This document shows positions 35,483 to 44,734 of a stretch of DNA of 64,000 nucleotides, in pieces. A program made the position numbers and the translations under genes. The stretch's first letter is position 1. Each line of letters opens with the position of its first letter. This DNA is from Luteolibacter yonseiensis. Lineage in GTDB: Bacteria; Verrucomicrobiota; Verrucomicrobiia; Verrucomicrobiales; Akkermansiaceae. The stretch spans positions 1 to 64,000 of the forward strand of contig NZ_JAENIK010000013.1 of NCBI RefSeq assembly GCF_016595465.1. The letters are read 5' to 3'. Under the pieces are notes generated by a model, which searched no databases, was not told the origin of the DNA, and saw nothing but the letters and a program-made list of their open reading frames with translations.

Positions 35483-36600
35483 GCCTCACACGGAAAACAT
35501 TGCCAGTCGTGGTCTTCGCCCTGTCCTTGACCGTGACAATCATTTCCAGAAAATCCACTTCCCCGGCCCCCGTCAGGACACCGACCGCTGAATCGGTGAC
35601 TGAAAAATCCCCCGTTCACCCCACCAAGGCGGTTCGTGCGGAGAAAACCTCCGCCGCCGTGCGTGCATCGCTGCGGGCGGGAAAAATCGACGAAGCCCAT
35701 GTGTTGCTGCGCCAACTTGCCAGCGCCGACCCCGTGGCATTTTTCAAATTGATCGGCAAACTCCCCGGTCTGCCCGGCGTGGAGGACCTCATCCGGGACG
35801 CGGCCGCGCAACTCCCATGGGACGATGCGAAGATCATCGCGCTGCTGAACAACATCAGTAATAACGACCTGAGGGACATCGCGTGGGCAGCCTACATCAA
35901 GCCGAAGGCCGGAGTCCTGCCCGACGGGGAAGTTTTCAAGGTCGGAATCCAAGCCGATGCGAATTTCGCCTTGATACCTCTATACGCGGACGCCGCGAAC
36001 AAGCGACCCGACGCGTTTCTCGATTTTCTCAACACTCTCAACAAAACCACCCTGCGTGTGGAGTTTTTCAGCGAACTCATGAAAGTCCACCCCGAGCGCG
36101 CATCCGAGCTGTTCCACCGCATCCCCGACGAAGCCGGTGGTTCCGTCTATGACAAAGCCTACATCCTGCAGGCCCGCCTCTATGCCCAGCCGACGACGGA
36201 AAACCTACAAGCCGTCCTCAGGGATCGGGGCAGCAATGGCATCTACGATGGAAATCTCAGCAGTTCGCTCGTCGGGTCGGCCTATCCGGGTGCCAACGCA
36301 TCGGAGCGCGTGAAAATGCTCGCCTGGGTCGGATCGCTGCCACCGCTCGCCCGGAACCGGCTGCTCGATGGCATGGTTTTCACCTCTGCAGATCACTACA
36401 CCGATCCCATATCTCCCGCCGAACTCTCCGAAGTTCTCAATACCTACACCTCCACCTACCGACAGGAAATCGCACTGAAATCCTGGCTGAATCGGAACAA
36501 GGACTGGGATCAGAAAAACCCGGGCTGGATCAACCAACTCCCCAACGGGCGACTGAGAAATCAAGCTCTTGAATTGAGGGAGAAAAGTGAGAAAAGATGA
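35479..36600 (+). CDS. Membrane-anchored helical-repeat protein, paralog 3
   Basis: 373 residues. The anchor TLPVVVFALSLTVTIIS is close to the N-terminus, followed by a Pro/Thr/Ser-rich linker to about residue 60. The rest is helical: LRQLASADPVAFFKLIGKL, DDAKIIALLNNISNNDLRD, KRPDAFLDFLNTLN, WVGSLPPLARNRLLDGMV. The W-A-x-x-D-P motif is poorly kept, so this is one of the more divergent members. Translationally coupled to paralog 2 by ATGA. No ligand or enzyme motif is recognised. Confidence 0.75.
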   Translation: MSLTRKTLPVVVFALSLTVTIISRKSTSPAPVRTPTAESVTEKSPVHPTKAVRAEKTSAAVRASLRAGKIDEAHVLLRQLASADPVAFFKLIGKLPGLPGVEDLIRDAAAQLPWDDAKIIALLNNISNNDLRDIAWAAYIKPKAGVLPDGEVFKVGIQADANFALIPLYADAANKRPDAFLDFLNTLNKTTLRVEFFSELMKVHPERASELFHRIPDEAGGSVYDKAYILQARLYAQPTTENLQAVLRDRGSNGIYDGNLSSSLVGSAYPGANASERVKMLAWVGSLPPLARNRLLDGMVFTSADHYTDPISPAELSEVLNTYTSTYRQEIALKSWLNRNKDWDQKNPGWINQLPNGRLRNQALELREKSEKR

Positions 36601-36786
36601 CCCGATGACTGTTCCCTCCCGCATGAGTCAAACGGACTGTTGAACGGATGAAAAAGGCCGGAACTCCCGGTGGAATGATGTGCTGGTTCCCGGATCGGCT
36701 TGTTTTGTTTAGGGGGCGACTAGCCAAGGGAAATTTCACCCACTTGTCCATCGACAACCGGCGGTGTCATCAAACAGTATTCCATC

Positions 36787-37986
36787 ATGTCGTCCCGCAT
36801 GTGGATCATCCTTTTCACCGCCGCCGGGTCCTTCGTGGCAGGCTGGCTGGGTTATCGTCAGGCACACCCTCCTTTGCCGCCCCCACCCGCCATCACCAAA
36901 GCCGCCCGCCAGGACGCCCGCCGCACGCGTCCGGCTGACACGAAAAGCGAACCACTGGAAGAGCTGCGCCTGTTGCGGGAACGTCCCTTCAATCTGAAAA
37001 CCTCCGGCGAGGCATGGACCGTCATCAGCAGGTTTTCCATCCGGCAGATCAGAGAAGCCCTGGCGGAGATCTCCGCGGGCGACCGCACGGATGCGGCCAT
37101 GGATCAGGAGGCGATGCTTTATTTCTGCTGGGCCCAGATCGATCCTCTGGAGGCACTGGAGGCGGCAGGGGGGAAGGATGAAAAACAGACCCTCCACAGC
37201 GCCTTCACCGGTTGGATGAAAAAGGACCCGGACGCGGCCTACCAATGGGCCATGAAATCCTCCCGGATTGACAAAAAACTGGCTTCGCTGGAGATGGCGA
37301 CACTCCTCTATTCTCTGCCACCGGCCGAAGCCTTGGAGAAAGCCGAGGCCTGCGATCCGCAGGTGAAAACCCTTCTTCTCGGCCGGATCGGCAACGCCAT
37401 GGCGGAGACGGAGGAGGAACGGGCGGAATTCCTCACCATGCTCGCAAACAGCGGCGTCGCCCCCGGAGAATCCGCATACGCGTTGAAAGCATTCGTCCGA
37501 TCTTGGGCGGATTCAGACCCCGCCGCAGCGTTGGACGGACTGGACGATCTTCAACTGGATGGAGGAGTCCGAGAACAAACCCGGCGGCAGTTGTTGAACA
37601 ACTGGATTGAGAAAGATCCCGCCGCGGTCATCGCGTGGATGACCAGCGGTGAAAATCCACAACCCGTGAAGGAGCAGGTCGCCATCTATCAAAAGTGGGC
37701 GGAACGGGCTCCGGAAGATGCCTCCATGGCATTTGAAAACCTCTCCCAGCTGTCCCCCGGCTTCCGGGATACGGTTATGAAAAACCTCCTTGCCTCCTAC
37801 CACCAGGGCGGGTGGATTCCCTTCGGACGCAACTCCCGTTCGGACGCGATGCTGTTCTCACGCCTGAAAACCCACTACGACCTGTGGACCACCCATGATC
37901 CCGGGCAAGCCTCCGCCTGGCTCGCATCCGTGGACCCTGCGTTGCAAGAAAGGCTGAAATCCCCGGACAACGATGAAAAAAACTGA
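36787..37986 (+). CDS. Membrane-anchored helical-repeat protein, paralog 4
   Basis: 399 residues with anchor MWIILFTAAGSFVAGWLGY, a Pro/Arg-rich linker (residues 28-55), and clear repeats: CWAQIDPLEALEAAG, WMKKDPDAAYQWAM, WADSDPAAALDGL, WIEKDPAAVIAWM, WTTHDPGQASAWL. Spacing between motifs is about 35-80 residues, each beginning a helix pair. It starts 186 bp after paralog 3, so it may have its own promoter. Its end overlaps paralog 5 by 14 bp. Confidence 0.8.
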   Translation: MSSRMWIILFTAAGSFVAGWLGYRQAHPPLPPPPAITKAARQDARRTRPADTKSEPLEELRLLRERPFNLKTSGEAWTVISRFSIRQIREALAEISAGDRTDAAMDQEAMLYFCWAQIDPLEALEAAGGKDEKQTLHSAFTGWMKKDPDAAYQWAMKSSRIDKKLASLEMATLLYSLPPAEALEKAEACDPQVKTLLLGRIGNAMAETEEERAEFLTMLANSGVAPGESAYALKAFVRSWADSDPAAALDGLDDLQLDGGVREQTRRQLLNNWIEKDPAAVIAWMTSGENPQPVKEQVAIYQKWAERAPEDASMAFENLSQLSPGFRDTVMKNLLASYHQGGWIPFGRNSRSDAMLFSRLKTHYDLWTTHDPGQASAWLASVDPALQERLKSPDNDEKN

Positions 37987-39244
37987 CTTCTCCCGTCACG
38001 GCCGCACCATCACCATCGGCATTCTCGTAATCATCCTATCGGGTGTCGGCGGACACTTGAAAGGCCTCGCGGACGCGAAAGAGGACAACCGCACCCGGGA
38101 TACCCGCCCCCTTGCAAGCGTCGCAACTCCCTCATCAGAAAAGGCACGCGGACCATCGGAAAAAGATGAAACCGTATCCGTGGACAAAACCTATCAGCGC
38201 TTGTGGAAGGCCTGGAAGGAAAGCCCCCACCCGGACTATGACCCTGAGGCCTCCTCGGAGATCAGCCGCCTGGTCTCCAACATGTCCTCGTCACAAATCG
38301 GGGAATTCCTGAAATCCCTCGCACCCGGAGCGGAGTGGAAGCTGCGGAGGATCATCCTCTCCTGCTGGGTGCTCCAGGACGGGTCCGCCGCGCTGGCATA
38401 CATGGGAGCGGAACCCCATGCCGCCGGCAGTCGCGACAGCATGGAGACCACCTCCATGGTCATGCAATGGGCCACCGTCGATCCGGACGCCGCGCTCGCT
38501 TGGGTCAACGATGAAAACCTCCCTCCCGAACTGAAGAAGCGGGCGTCCACCATCAGGCTCAATTCACTCATGTCTCTCATGGACACCGAACCCGACCGAG
38601 CGATGCAGGAACTCCCGCGCATGGAACCGGCGGATGTTTCCAAGCAACTGCAACTTTGGGCGGGCATTCACGGAAAAGACCCGGAAGTAAGAAAGAGACT
38701 GCTGGATTACGCCTCAAGCACTGGCGATTCCGGGGATATCAAGGAAGTCCGGACCATCCTGGTGACGGTCCTCGGGGAAATGGATCCCGAAGCCGCCAGA
38801 GCGATCATCGACACCCCAGGACTCGATGCGGCCGAACGTGCCGCGCTCGAACTCGCCGAAACAGTGGGCCGTGCGAAAAAAGATCCGCAGGCCACATTCG
38901 ACGAATGGCTCCGGAAAAGCGATGTCTCGAACGGCATCCCGGAACCCATCGTATTCGCCATCGGATCATGGTTCTGGCCCGAGCCGGAGCCCGCGATCAA
39001 ATGGCTCGACGGTCAACCTGCGGGAGAAAAGCGTGACGCGCTCTATGCGTCCAGCATCCCCGCCTTGGCTGGATTCGAACACTTCGACAAAGCCGCCGGA
39101 ATCGCCACGTCCATCGACACACCGGCCCTCCGCGCCACCGCGCTGCAGGCTCTCGACCTCCGCTGGTCCCTCGTCAACCACGAGGCGGCGGAAAAGTGGA
39201 GACAGAACCTCGCTCCCGAAGACCGGACGCTGTTGGGAAAGTGA
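37973..39244 (+). CDS. Membrane-anchored helical-repeat protein, paralog 5
   Basis: 423 residues. After MKKTDFSRHGR comes the anchor TITIGILVIILSGVGG, then a charged linker rich in Lys/Asp/Ser (to about residue 68) and helical repeats: CWVLQDGSAALAYMG, WATVDPDAALAWVND, MDTEPDRAMQEL, KKDPQATFDEWL, WPEPEPAIKWLDG. Overlap with paralog 4 indicates one transcript. No known domain. The linker suggests that the helical domain is held away from the membrane. Confidence 0.8.
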   Translation: MKKTDFSRHGRTITIGILVIILSGVGGHLKGLADAKEDNRTRDTRPLASVATPSSEKARGPSEKDETVSVDKTYQRLWKAWKESPHPDYDPEASSEISRLVSNMSSSQIGEFLKSLAPGAEWKLRRIILSCWVLQDGSAALAYMGAEPHAAGSRDSMETTSMVMQWATVDPDAALAWVNDENLPPELKKRASTIRLNSLMSLMDTEPDRAMQELPRMEPADVSKQLQLWAGIHGKDPEVRKRLLDYASSTGDSGDIKEVRTILVTVLGEMDPEAARAIIDTPGLDAAERAALELAETVGRAKKDPQATFDEWLRKSDVSNGIPEPIVFAIGSWFWPEPEPAIKWLDGQPAGEKRDALYASSIPALAGFEHFDKAAGIATSIDTPALRATALQALDLRWSLVNHEAAEKWRQNLAPEDRTLLGK

Positions 39245-39453
39245 ACCGGCCGCTCCCGACCACATTCACCCGTTGGAGAGGCGGGGAATCCAGAAGGCGA
39301 TGCCGTGTGGAAGCAACATCCTGTGAAATGGATTTCCACCCGCATCGACAGGGTTGGCGGCCAGCCATGAAAACCGACTTCGACATTCTTTCGAATAAAT
39401 CCGTTAGATAGGCCGTCACTGTCCCGCCCGCCCCGCTTTCGTATTCCACCTTC

Positions 39454-41025
39454 ATGTCACGCCGCCTCCAGATCCTCATCGCCACCCACGTCCTTGCGTT
39501 CGCAGGTGCCGTTGCGACCGCGAAACTCGTGATGTCTCCCGCGCCGCCCCGGACCGTCCCCGAAACGCCGCGACTGAAGTCGAAAGTCTCCCATCGTGAA
39601 CCACAGATGAACCGTCATGACGCAGATCGCCTGATGGAGGTCTTCGACGGGCAACTGATCGACCCTCCAACGGAATACGAAAAACTGAAGGAAACCCTCC
39701 CGGTGGCCGCGGACCTGGAAGCGGCTGCTCTGGCGGCGGTCACCGAATACGGCGACCGCCTGGAACAAGCCGACGGAACCGGGCTGACGCGGAATGAGGT
39801 CAACGAACTGCTCGCGGTTTTCGAAGTGCGGATGCTGGACTGGATGTTGCGGGAGCCGGACAAGGCGGTCGATTTCGCCCTGAAAAATCCCGTGTGCCGG
39901 TTGATCGGGCTGAATAATTTGCTCGTGGAAAGGGTTTTCAAGGACGTGATCCACGAACACGGGGTGATCGCATCCATATCCTGGCTGACCAAAAGCGAGG
40001 ATCTGCTGGGTGCCTTGGGCACCTGCGCTGTCGATGAGATGAAAACGGGCGGTGGTGTGGCCACCCTGACGGCGCTGCAGGAGGCGATGAAAGGCAATCC
40101 CTATGAAGACCAATACCGGACCTCCACGCAGGAAGCCTCGGACTTTTCCGAGAATCCATACGACGACGGCCCTCCGTTCTTTAAAGAAGCGGGTAAGAAC
40201 ATTCCCTTCGACGAAAAAGAGAAGCTGCTGGATTTCGTGAAGCGGCAGCCGGACGAAGTCAGCAAGCAACTCCTCTTGTCGGGATTCGCCCGTTCCGACG
40301 CACGTGCCGCCCCATGGCTGCTGGACCTCATCGCACGGGGTGTTTTCGAAGGAGGCCTGGCCGCGAGGCTGAAGCGTGAGATCGGAGATGCCGTCGTGAA
40401 TCTTCCGGACATGGAAATGAACGCCCGGTTGGAGGCGCGGCGGCTGGCTCTCGGAAATGAATCCCGATCCAGACAAGCCCTCATGGACGATCTGGTCATG
40501 GCTGATGTCGGAACCCTGCTCGATCAGGGCCGAGACTGGGGGCATGAATTCAAAAATGGGGCGACATCGCTCGAGGATGTCCTGACAGAGGTGAAGGAGA
40601 ATCTCCCTAACATTCCTCCCGAAGGAGAGCAGGCGCTGCGGAAAGCCCTGTTTTACCAACTCTGCGTCGAAGACCCCGCGAAGGCGCTGCCCTTGCTGGA
40701 TACGATGACGGAGGAAATGCGGCGCGGGATTCTTTCTGATACGGCTTGGGAAAGCCATGACAACGCCCGTCCGGACTACTTTCTGGGATTTCTACAACAG
40801 ATTCCCCAACCCGTGACGGCAGCGGAAAAAGACGACCGGACAAGAGGGTGGAGGATGAGGACTTCTGGATATCTTGAGCGGTATGGCAGGGAATATGTGG
40901 AATGGGTGAGACAGATGCCACCGGGATTCGACAGGGACGCCGCGGTGGATTCCGTGGTTTACTCCACGCCCGATCCGGAGCGGGCACGGCAATACCGCGA
41001 ACAGCTTTCCAAAAAAGACCCATGA
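39454..41025 (+). CDS. Helical-repeat protein A of the duplicated A-B module (paralog 6)
   Basis: 523 residues. An N-terminal anchor (LQILIATHVLAFAGAVATAK) precedes a long all-helical region. It aligns by eye over its second half with the protein at 43142-44665: GRDWGHEFKNGATSLEDVL versus GRDWTYEFRHGNVEAGEVL, CVEDPAKALPLLDTM versus AEEDGGRAIKLLEGL, and YGREYVEWVRQMPPGFDRD versus LDEGYVKWVRNLPEGLDRD. The two are thus copies of one ancestor placed on opposite strands. The stop overlaps the ATG of partner B. Function unknown. Confidence 0.8.
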   Translation: MSRRLQILIATHVLAFAGAVATAKLVMSPAPPRTVPETPRLKSKVSHREPQMNRHDADRLMEVFDGQLIDPPTEYEKLKETLPVAADLEAAALAAVTEYGDRLEQADGTGLTRNEVNELLAVFEVRMLDWMLREPDKAVDFALKNPVCRLIGLNNLLVERVFKDVIHEHGVIASISWLTKSEDLLGALGTCAVDEMKTGGGVATLTALQEAMKGNPYEDQYRTSTQEASDFSENPYDDGPPFFKEAGKNIPFDEKEKLLDFVKRQPDEVSKQLLLSGFARSDARAAPWLLDLIARGVFEGGLAARLKREIGDAVVNLPDMEMNARLEARRLALGNESRSRQALMDDLVMADVGTLLDQGRDWGHEFKNGATSLEDVLTEVKENLPNIPPEGEQALRKALFYQLCVEDPAKALPLLDTMTEEMRRGILSDTAWESHDNARPDYFLGFLQQIPQPVTAAEKDDRTRGWRMRTSGYLERYGREYVEWVRQMPPGFDRDAAVDSVVYSTPDPERARQYREQLSKKDP

Positions 41026-41717
41026 ACCACCGCTTCCTATCACTGGCAGTCGCCAGCCATCTGGCGGTGATTGCCGCAGGCCTGTGGTTCGGACGTCCCT
41101 CAGGCGGCGAAGCCACCCGCCCGCCGGATGAACCACAGGCGGTATCGATCAAAAGGCCTGTGCGCCCGCGCGCCGCCGTGAGCACTCCCCCCGAGGCTTT
41201 CCAGTCCACCGGGGCATGGAGCACCCGTGAATTCGCCGGTGCGTGGAAAGCACTCGGACGCGCGCCGCTCACAAAGCCCGAACGCACCGCAATACGCAGG
41301 AACATGCTCCAGAATTGGGCTGCACGGGACCTCGCCTCGGCCCTTGAAGCCGCGCTCGGCCGGCAATGGAACGACGAGCCCGGTGAAGACGCTTTGAGAG
41401 AGACCCTGTTTGAAGCGTTTTACGGTCCTTTCATCACGCATCCACAAGAGGTGTGGGATCTGGTCGCGAGCGGAAGATTCGGGATCGACACCGGTCTGCT
41501 GAGACACTTCTGGATAGAAACCGCCGGGGATAAGGATCCGCTTTTCCTGGCCGCCCGCATTGGAGACCTTCCTGCGGAAAGCCGTCAGGAAGCTCTCAAC
41601 GCCTGTTCTGCGGATATTAATGACGACGGGGTCCGTGAAGCGGCTTTGAAAATTCTCTCGAAACTCCCCAAAGGCGTCCTGACCGAAAAACAGCTTGAAG
41701 CTTTCGCCGAAAAATAG
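41022..41717 (+). CDS. Helical-repeat protein B, short copy (paralog 7)
   Basis: 231 residues from the ATG at 41022 (ATGA overlap with A). Anchor HRFLSLAVASHLAVIAAGLW, linker, then a helical part homologous to the first half of the 438-residue protein at 41829-43145: LQNWAARDLASALEAALGRQW versus IGKWAAVDLQGALDAVMKEAW, and VWDLVASGRFGIDTGLLRHFW versus AWELIQSGRYGVATELLRRQW (quoted in parts). It stops at KQLEAFAEK, where the longer copy continues for about 200 more residues, so it is a C-terminally shortened version and may be partly degraded. Confidence 0.75.
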   Translation: MNHRFLSLAVASHLAVIAAGLWFGRPSGGEATRPPDEPQAVSIKRPVRPRAAVSTPPEAFQSTGAWSTREFAGAWKALGRAPLTKPERTAIRRNMLQNWAARDLASALEAALGRQWNDEPGEDALRETLFEAFYGPFITHPQEVWDLVASGRFGIDTGLLRHFWIETAGDKDPLFLAARIGDLPAESRQEALNACSADINDDGVREAALKILSKLPKGVLTEKQLEAFAEK

Positions 41718-41828
41718 CGCTGCCGGCTTTTTCCTGAAAAACCGCCCGCTGTAAAGTTTCTCACTTGGGAGGCTCCGCAAGACGCGGCAAGGCGGTCTTG
41801 TCAGTTCATCTCCATCAATTGAAAGTGC

Positions 41829-43145
41829 CTATTGAGTCGGGGCATTCTGTTTTTCCCAATCCATCCGCCACTTTTCCGCATTCGCCCTGACGGCTGGGTC
41901 TGTGATGGCATCAAGCGCCCACTGAGAGGCGGCGGGATCGTTTTTTCTCCAGAGCGCCTGTTGGGAAAACTCAGCCAAACCGTTCTCCCGCTGCCACGAT
42001 CCTTCGGGCATCGCTTCCAGCCACTGTCTGGCCCTGGGTAGATCGTCCCGGATGTAACGGCCCACCGCTTTATAGAACATCTCCACGGTATCGGGGCTTT
42101 CCGGCAGGTTGCATGCCCACTCCACGAGTTCTTCGGGTTTCACGAGCCCCCGTTCGGCGAAATCCGCGATCGCCGCCGGACTCAGTTTCGAAACAACCTC
42201 CAACTGCCCGGCGGAGATGGCGAAGTCCAGCACGGTCAGCAATCCCGGATAGTCCGAGGTGAGCTGGGAGAGGATCACCTGGCTCGCCTTTTCCCGCGCA
42301 TCCGGAGGAATTTGATCCAGTTCGGCGGATAGATTCGCGGATTTCATCTTTTTCAAACTCGCGCCCCACTCCATCATGGTGATCCGCCGCGTCGTCCCCT
42401 CCGGCAATGACGACCAACGTTTCCGCAATTCTCCGGGATCATCACCACCGGGAAGTTGATTGAACGCCTGCTGGATCCAATCGCCGTGATCCTTCCCTGC
42501 CAGATCGATGATCCGGGAAACAACCGCCGCGCGCTCGTCGGCGGTCTTGGCCCCCCGCACGATGCCGGTGATCGCTTCTTTCCGCAGATTTTCCGACAGG
42601 TTGGAGAGCATCGAAGCCACCAGGAAACCATCGGTTTTGACCACGGATTCCACCCACTGTCGGCGGAGCAGTTCCGTGGCCACGCCATACCGGCCGCTCT
42701 GGATGAGTTCCCAGGCATCCAACGGACGGTCGGAAAACGCTTGGGAAAAAGCCTCCAACAGCGGTGGAGGGAAATAATATGTCCCTCCGACATTCTGTCC
42801 GCGCTCGTCCCACGCCTCTTTCATCACGGCATCAAGAGCGCCCTGCAAATCCACCGCCGCCCATTTTCCGATGATCTCTTGCTGGAGCGTGATCCGATCC
42901 AGCCTGTTGAGCCTGCGGGTCGGCACTGCGGCCCATGCGATTTTGTAATCGTTCTTCGATAGCTGCCGCTTCGCGTCCTTGCGTCCCCGAAACGATTCGG
43001 CATCGCCGCCTCTCCCGGACACAGTCCCGGCCTTTTTTGGCAAACCTGCGCCAACGTATCTCTCTGTGGAAAACCAGGTGGCGGCGATCGCCACACCGAT
43101 GCCCGCAGCCACCAGATGGCTCATGATGCTTCGGGCACGTGTCAT
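41829..43145 (-). CDS. Helical-repeat protein B', long copy (paralog 8)
   Basis: 438 residues, anchor MSHLVAAGIGVAIAATWF, Gly/Arg-rich linker, helical domain with WAAVDLQGALDAVM, FAISAGQLEVVSKLSP, WACNLPESPDTVEMFYKAVG and WRKNDPAASQWALDAI. Full-length counterpart of the short B at 41022-41717 and converging with it across a 111-bp gap. Starts inside the stop of A' (ATGA), the same coupling as between A and B. No enzyme motif. Confidence 0.8.
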   Translation of the reverse strand: MTRARSIMSHLVAAGIGVAIAATWFSTERYVGAGLPKKAGTVSGRGGDAESFRGRKDAKRQLSKNDYKIAWAAVPTRRLNRLDRITLQQEIIGKWAAVDLQGALDAVMKEAWDERGQNVGGTYYFPPPLLEAFSQAFSDRPLDAWELIQSGRYGVATELLRRQWVESVVKTDGFLVASMLSNLSENLRKEAITGIVRGAKTADERAAVVSRIIDLAGKDHGDWIQQAFNQLPGGDDPGELRKRWSSLPEGTTRRITMMEWGASLKKMKSANLSAELDQIPPDAREKASQVILSQLTSDYPGLLTVLDFAISAGQLEVVSKLSPAAIADFAERGLVKPEELVEWACNLPESPDTVEMFYKAVGRYIRDDLPRARQWLEAMPEGSWQRENGLAEFSQQALWRKNDPAASQWALDAITDPAVRANAEKWRMDWEKQNAPTQ

Positions 43146-44665
43146 GGGTTCGACATCCTTCGCTTGAGTTCCTCATCCCTCACCTCCGAACGGAGGCTTT
43201 GCGCAAGCGAGGGGTTGCTTTTGGCGGAAGCCAGCGAGAGCGAATAAAGGGCCATGTCCCGGTCCAACCCCTCAGGCAGGTTCCTGACCCACTTCACATA
43301 GCCCTCATCCAGGCGTTCATAATTCTCCGGACCATGCCGGACCCACGCATCGAGCCGTGCGTCCCGATATTGCGGGTCATCCTCGGGGACCTGCCGCAGA
43401 GCGGTGAGGAAGGCCTCGGGGTTGACGTAATGGAAACCATTCCGGGCGGTATCCAGGACCACCTCCGCGCGCCGCGTGGGCGTGAGACCTTCCAGCAGCT
43501 TGATCGCGCGTCCGCCATCCTCCTCCGCCAGATTCTGAAAAAGAGCCACCCGGACCGCCTCGGCCGCCTTCAAATTTGTTTCTGGAAGTTCCTTCGCGAT
43601 GCTGGCCAGAACTTCGCCAGCCTCCACATTTCCGTGGCGGAATTCGTAAGTCCAATCGCGCCCGTGGATCAGGATCTTTGCGACATCCGTCCTCGCCAGT
43701 TCGTCATAGAGGTTCTGATCGGCCGGCCCTGCCTCTCCCTTTCGCATGAGGGCGATCCGCTGGTCCATCGGCAGGACCGCACTGGAAAGGGCGATTTCAT
43801 TCAGCCGGTTGTTATCGGAGAGTCTTTCGCGGAACTCCGCGTCAAGGGATTCGTCACCGAGCATTTCCAGAATCCATGCGGCGGCCTCCGAGGAGTTCTC
43901 TTTCTGAAACCTGCCGAAGTTCGCCACAATTTCGGGTTGGTTTTCGGAACGCGCGAACTCGACGATAGTCGATCTCCGCTCCCACGGACACTGGCTGCTT
44001 AGGAAAAACTTCATGCTGTTCCACTGGTCCGGGACCAACTTTCCCTTGAATTCCGCCAGGAGCTTCAGGTTCCCCGATTCGCCAAGCGTCCGCGAGGTCG
44101 CGAAGATGGTCTCGGATTCCAACCCGCCATCGAAAAACGGCAGGACGGAATCCACCCCTTTGTCGCCGGCCAGTTGCTGCACCACATCTCCCAGGTGGCT
44201 TGCGGCGGCAGCTCCTCTGGCATTGTCCGGGCCAACTCCTTCCTTCAGCCACTTCAGCAGGCCGGGCATATCCTTGGCCGCCCACTGATACATCAGGGTG
44301 GCAAGCCGCGCCGAAGGCCCGTGATCACCCTCCTTCCACCCTTTCACCTCCTCTTCCAGCGCCGCCTCCAGATCGTCCGGCACCGGCATTGTCTTCACCA
44401 GTTCGGGAAGCCCATTCAGATAAGCCGCGCGCTTTTCCCGCCACTCTGCGGGAGACAGCTTGGGACGGGGTCTCTCCGGTGCGATGATCGCCAGGATCTC
44501 GTCCGACGATCTTACCTCTCCGGTCCGCGGCCGTTGAGTCTCGGCGGCCTGTGTCCCGGAGCCATGCACTCCCTCATCAAGCAGTTTCCACCCCGCCCAA
44601 CCTGACAACAAGGCGGCGCAGTGGGTAACTCCTGTGAGGATCAATCGGCGATTCCCGGACATCAT
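43142..44665 (-). CDS. Helical-repeat protein A', copy of the duplicated module (paralog 9)
   Basis: 507 residues from the ATG at 44665, preceded by GAGG about 8 bp upstream; the frame extends to 44707, but that part is not signal-like. Anchor RLILTGVTHCAALLSGWAGW, linker, then helices with WAAKDMPGLLKWLKEGVG and a second half matching protein A at 39454-41025. Forms the A'-B' unit on the minus strand, mirror image of A-B. The full-length match, equal lengths (523 and 507) and the shared overlap with B identify an inverted two-gene duplication. Confidence 0.8.
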   Translation of the reverse strand: MMSGNRRLILTGVTHCAALLSGWAGWKLLDEGVHGSGTQAAETQRPRTGEVRSSDEILAIIAPERPRPKLSPAEWREKRAAYLNGLPELVKTMPVPDDLEAALEEEVKGWKEGDHGPSARLATLMYQWAAKDMPGLLKWLKEGVGPDNARGAAAASHLGDVVQQLAGDKGVDSVLPFFDGGLESETIFATSRTLGESGNLKLLAEFKGKLVPDQWNSMKFFLSSQCPWERRSTIVEFARSENQPEIVANFGRFQKENSSEAAAWILEMLGDESLDAEFRERLSDNNRLNEIALSSAVLPMDQRIALMRKGEAGPADQNLYDELARTDVAKILIHGRDWTYEFRHGNVEAGEVLASIAKELPETNLKAAEAVRVALFQNLAEEDGGRAIKLLEGLTPTRRAEVVLDTARNGFHYVNPEAFLTALRQVPEDDPQYRDARLDAWVRHGPENYERLDEGYVKWVRNLPEGLDRDMALYSLSLASAKSNPSLAQSLRSEVRDEELKRRMSNP

Positions 44666-44734
44666 ATGGATGACCTCACAACTGAATGAAACCCATCGAC
44701 CATACAAGGTGGAATTCTTCCCGTAACGGTCAAC

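Noticed and set aside
41778..41800. CAAGAC...GTCTTG inverted repeat between convergent B and B' genes
   Set aside because: 6-bp arms with an 11-nt loop and no U-tract. Not convincing as a bidirectional terminator.
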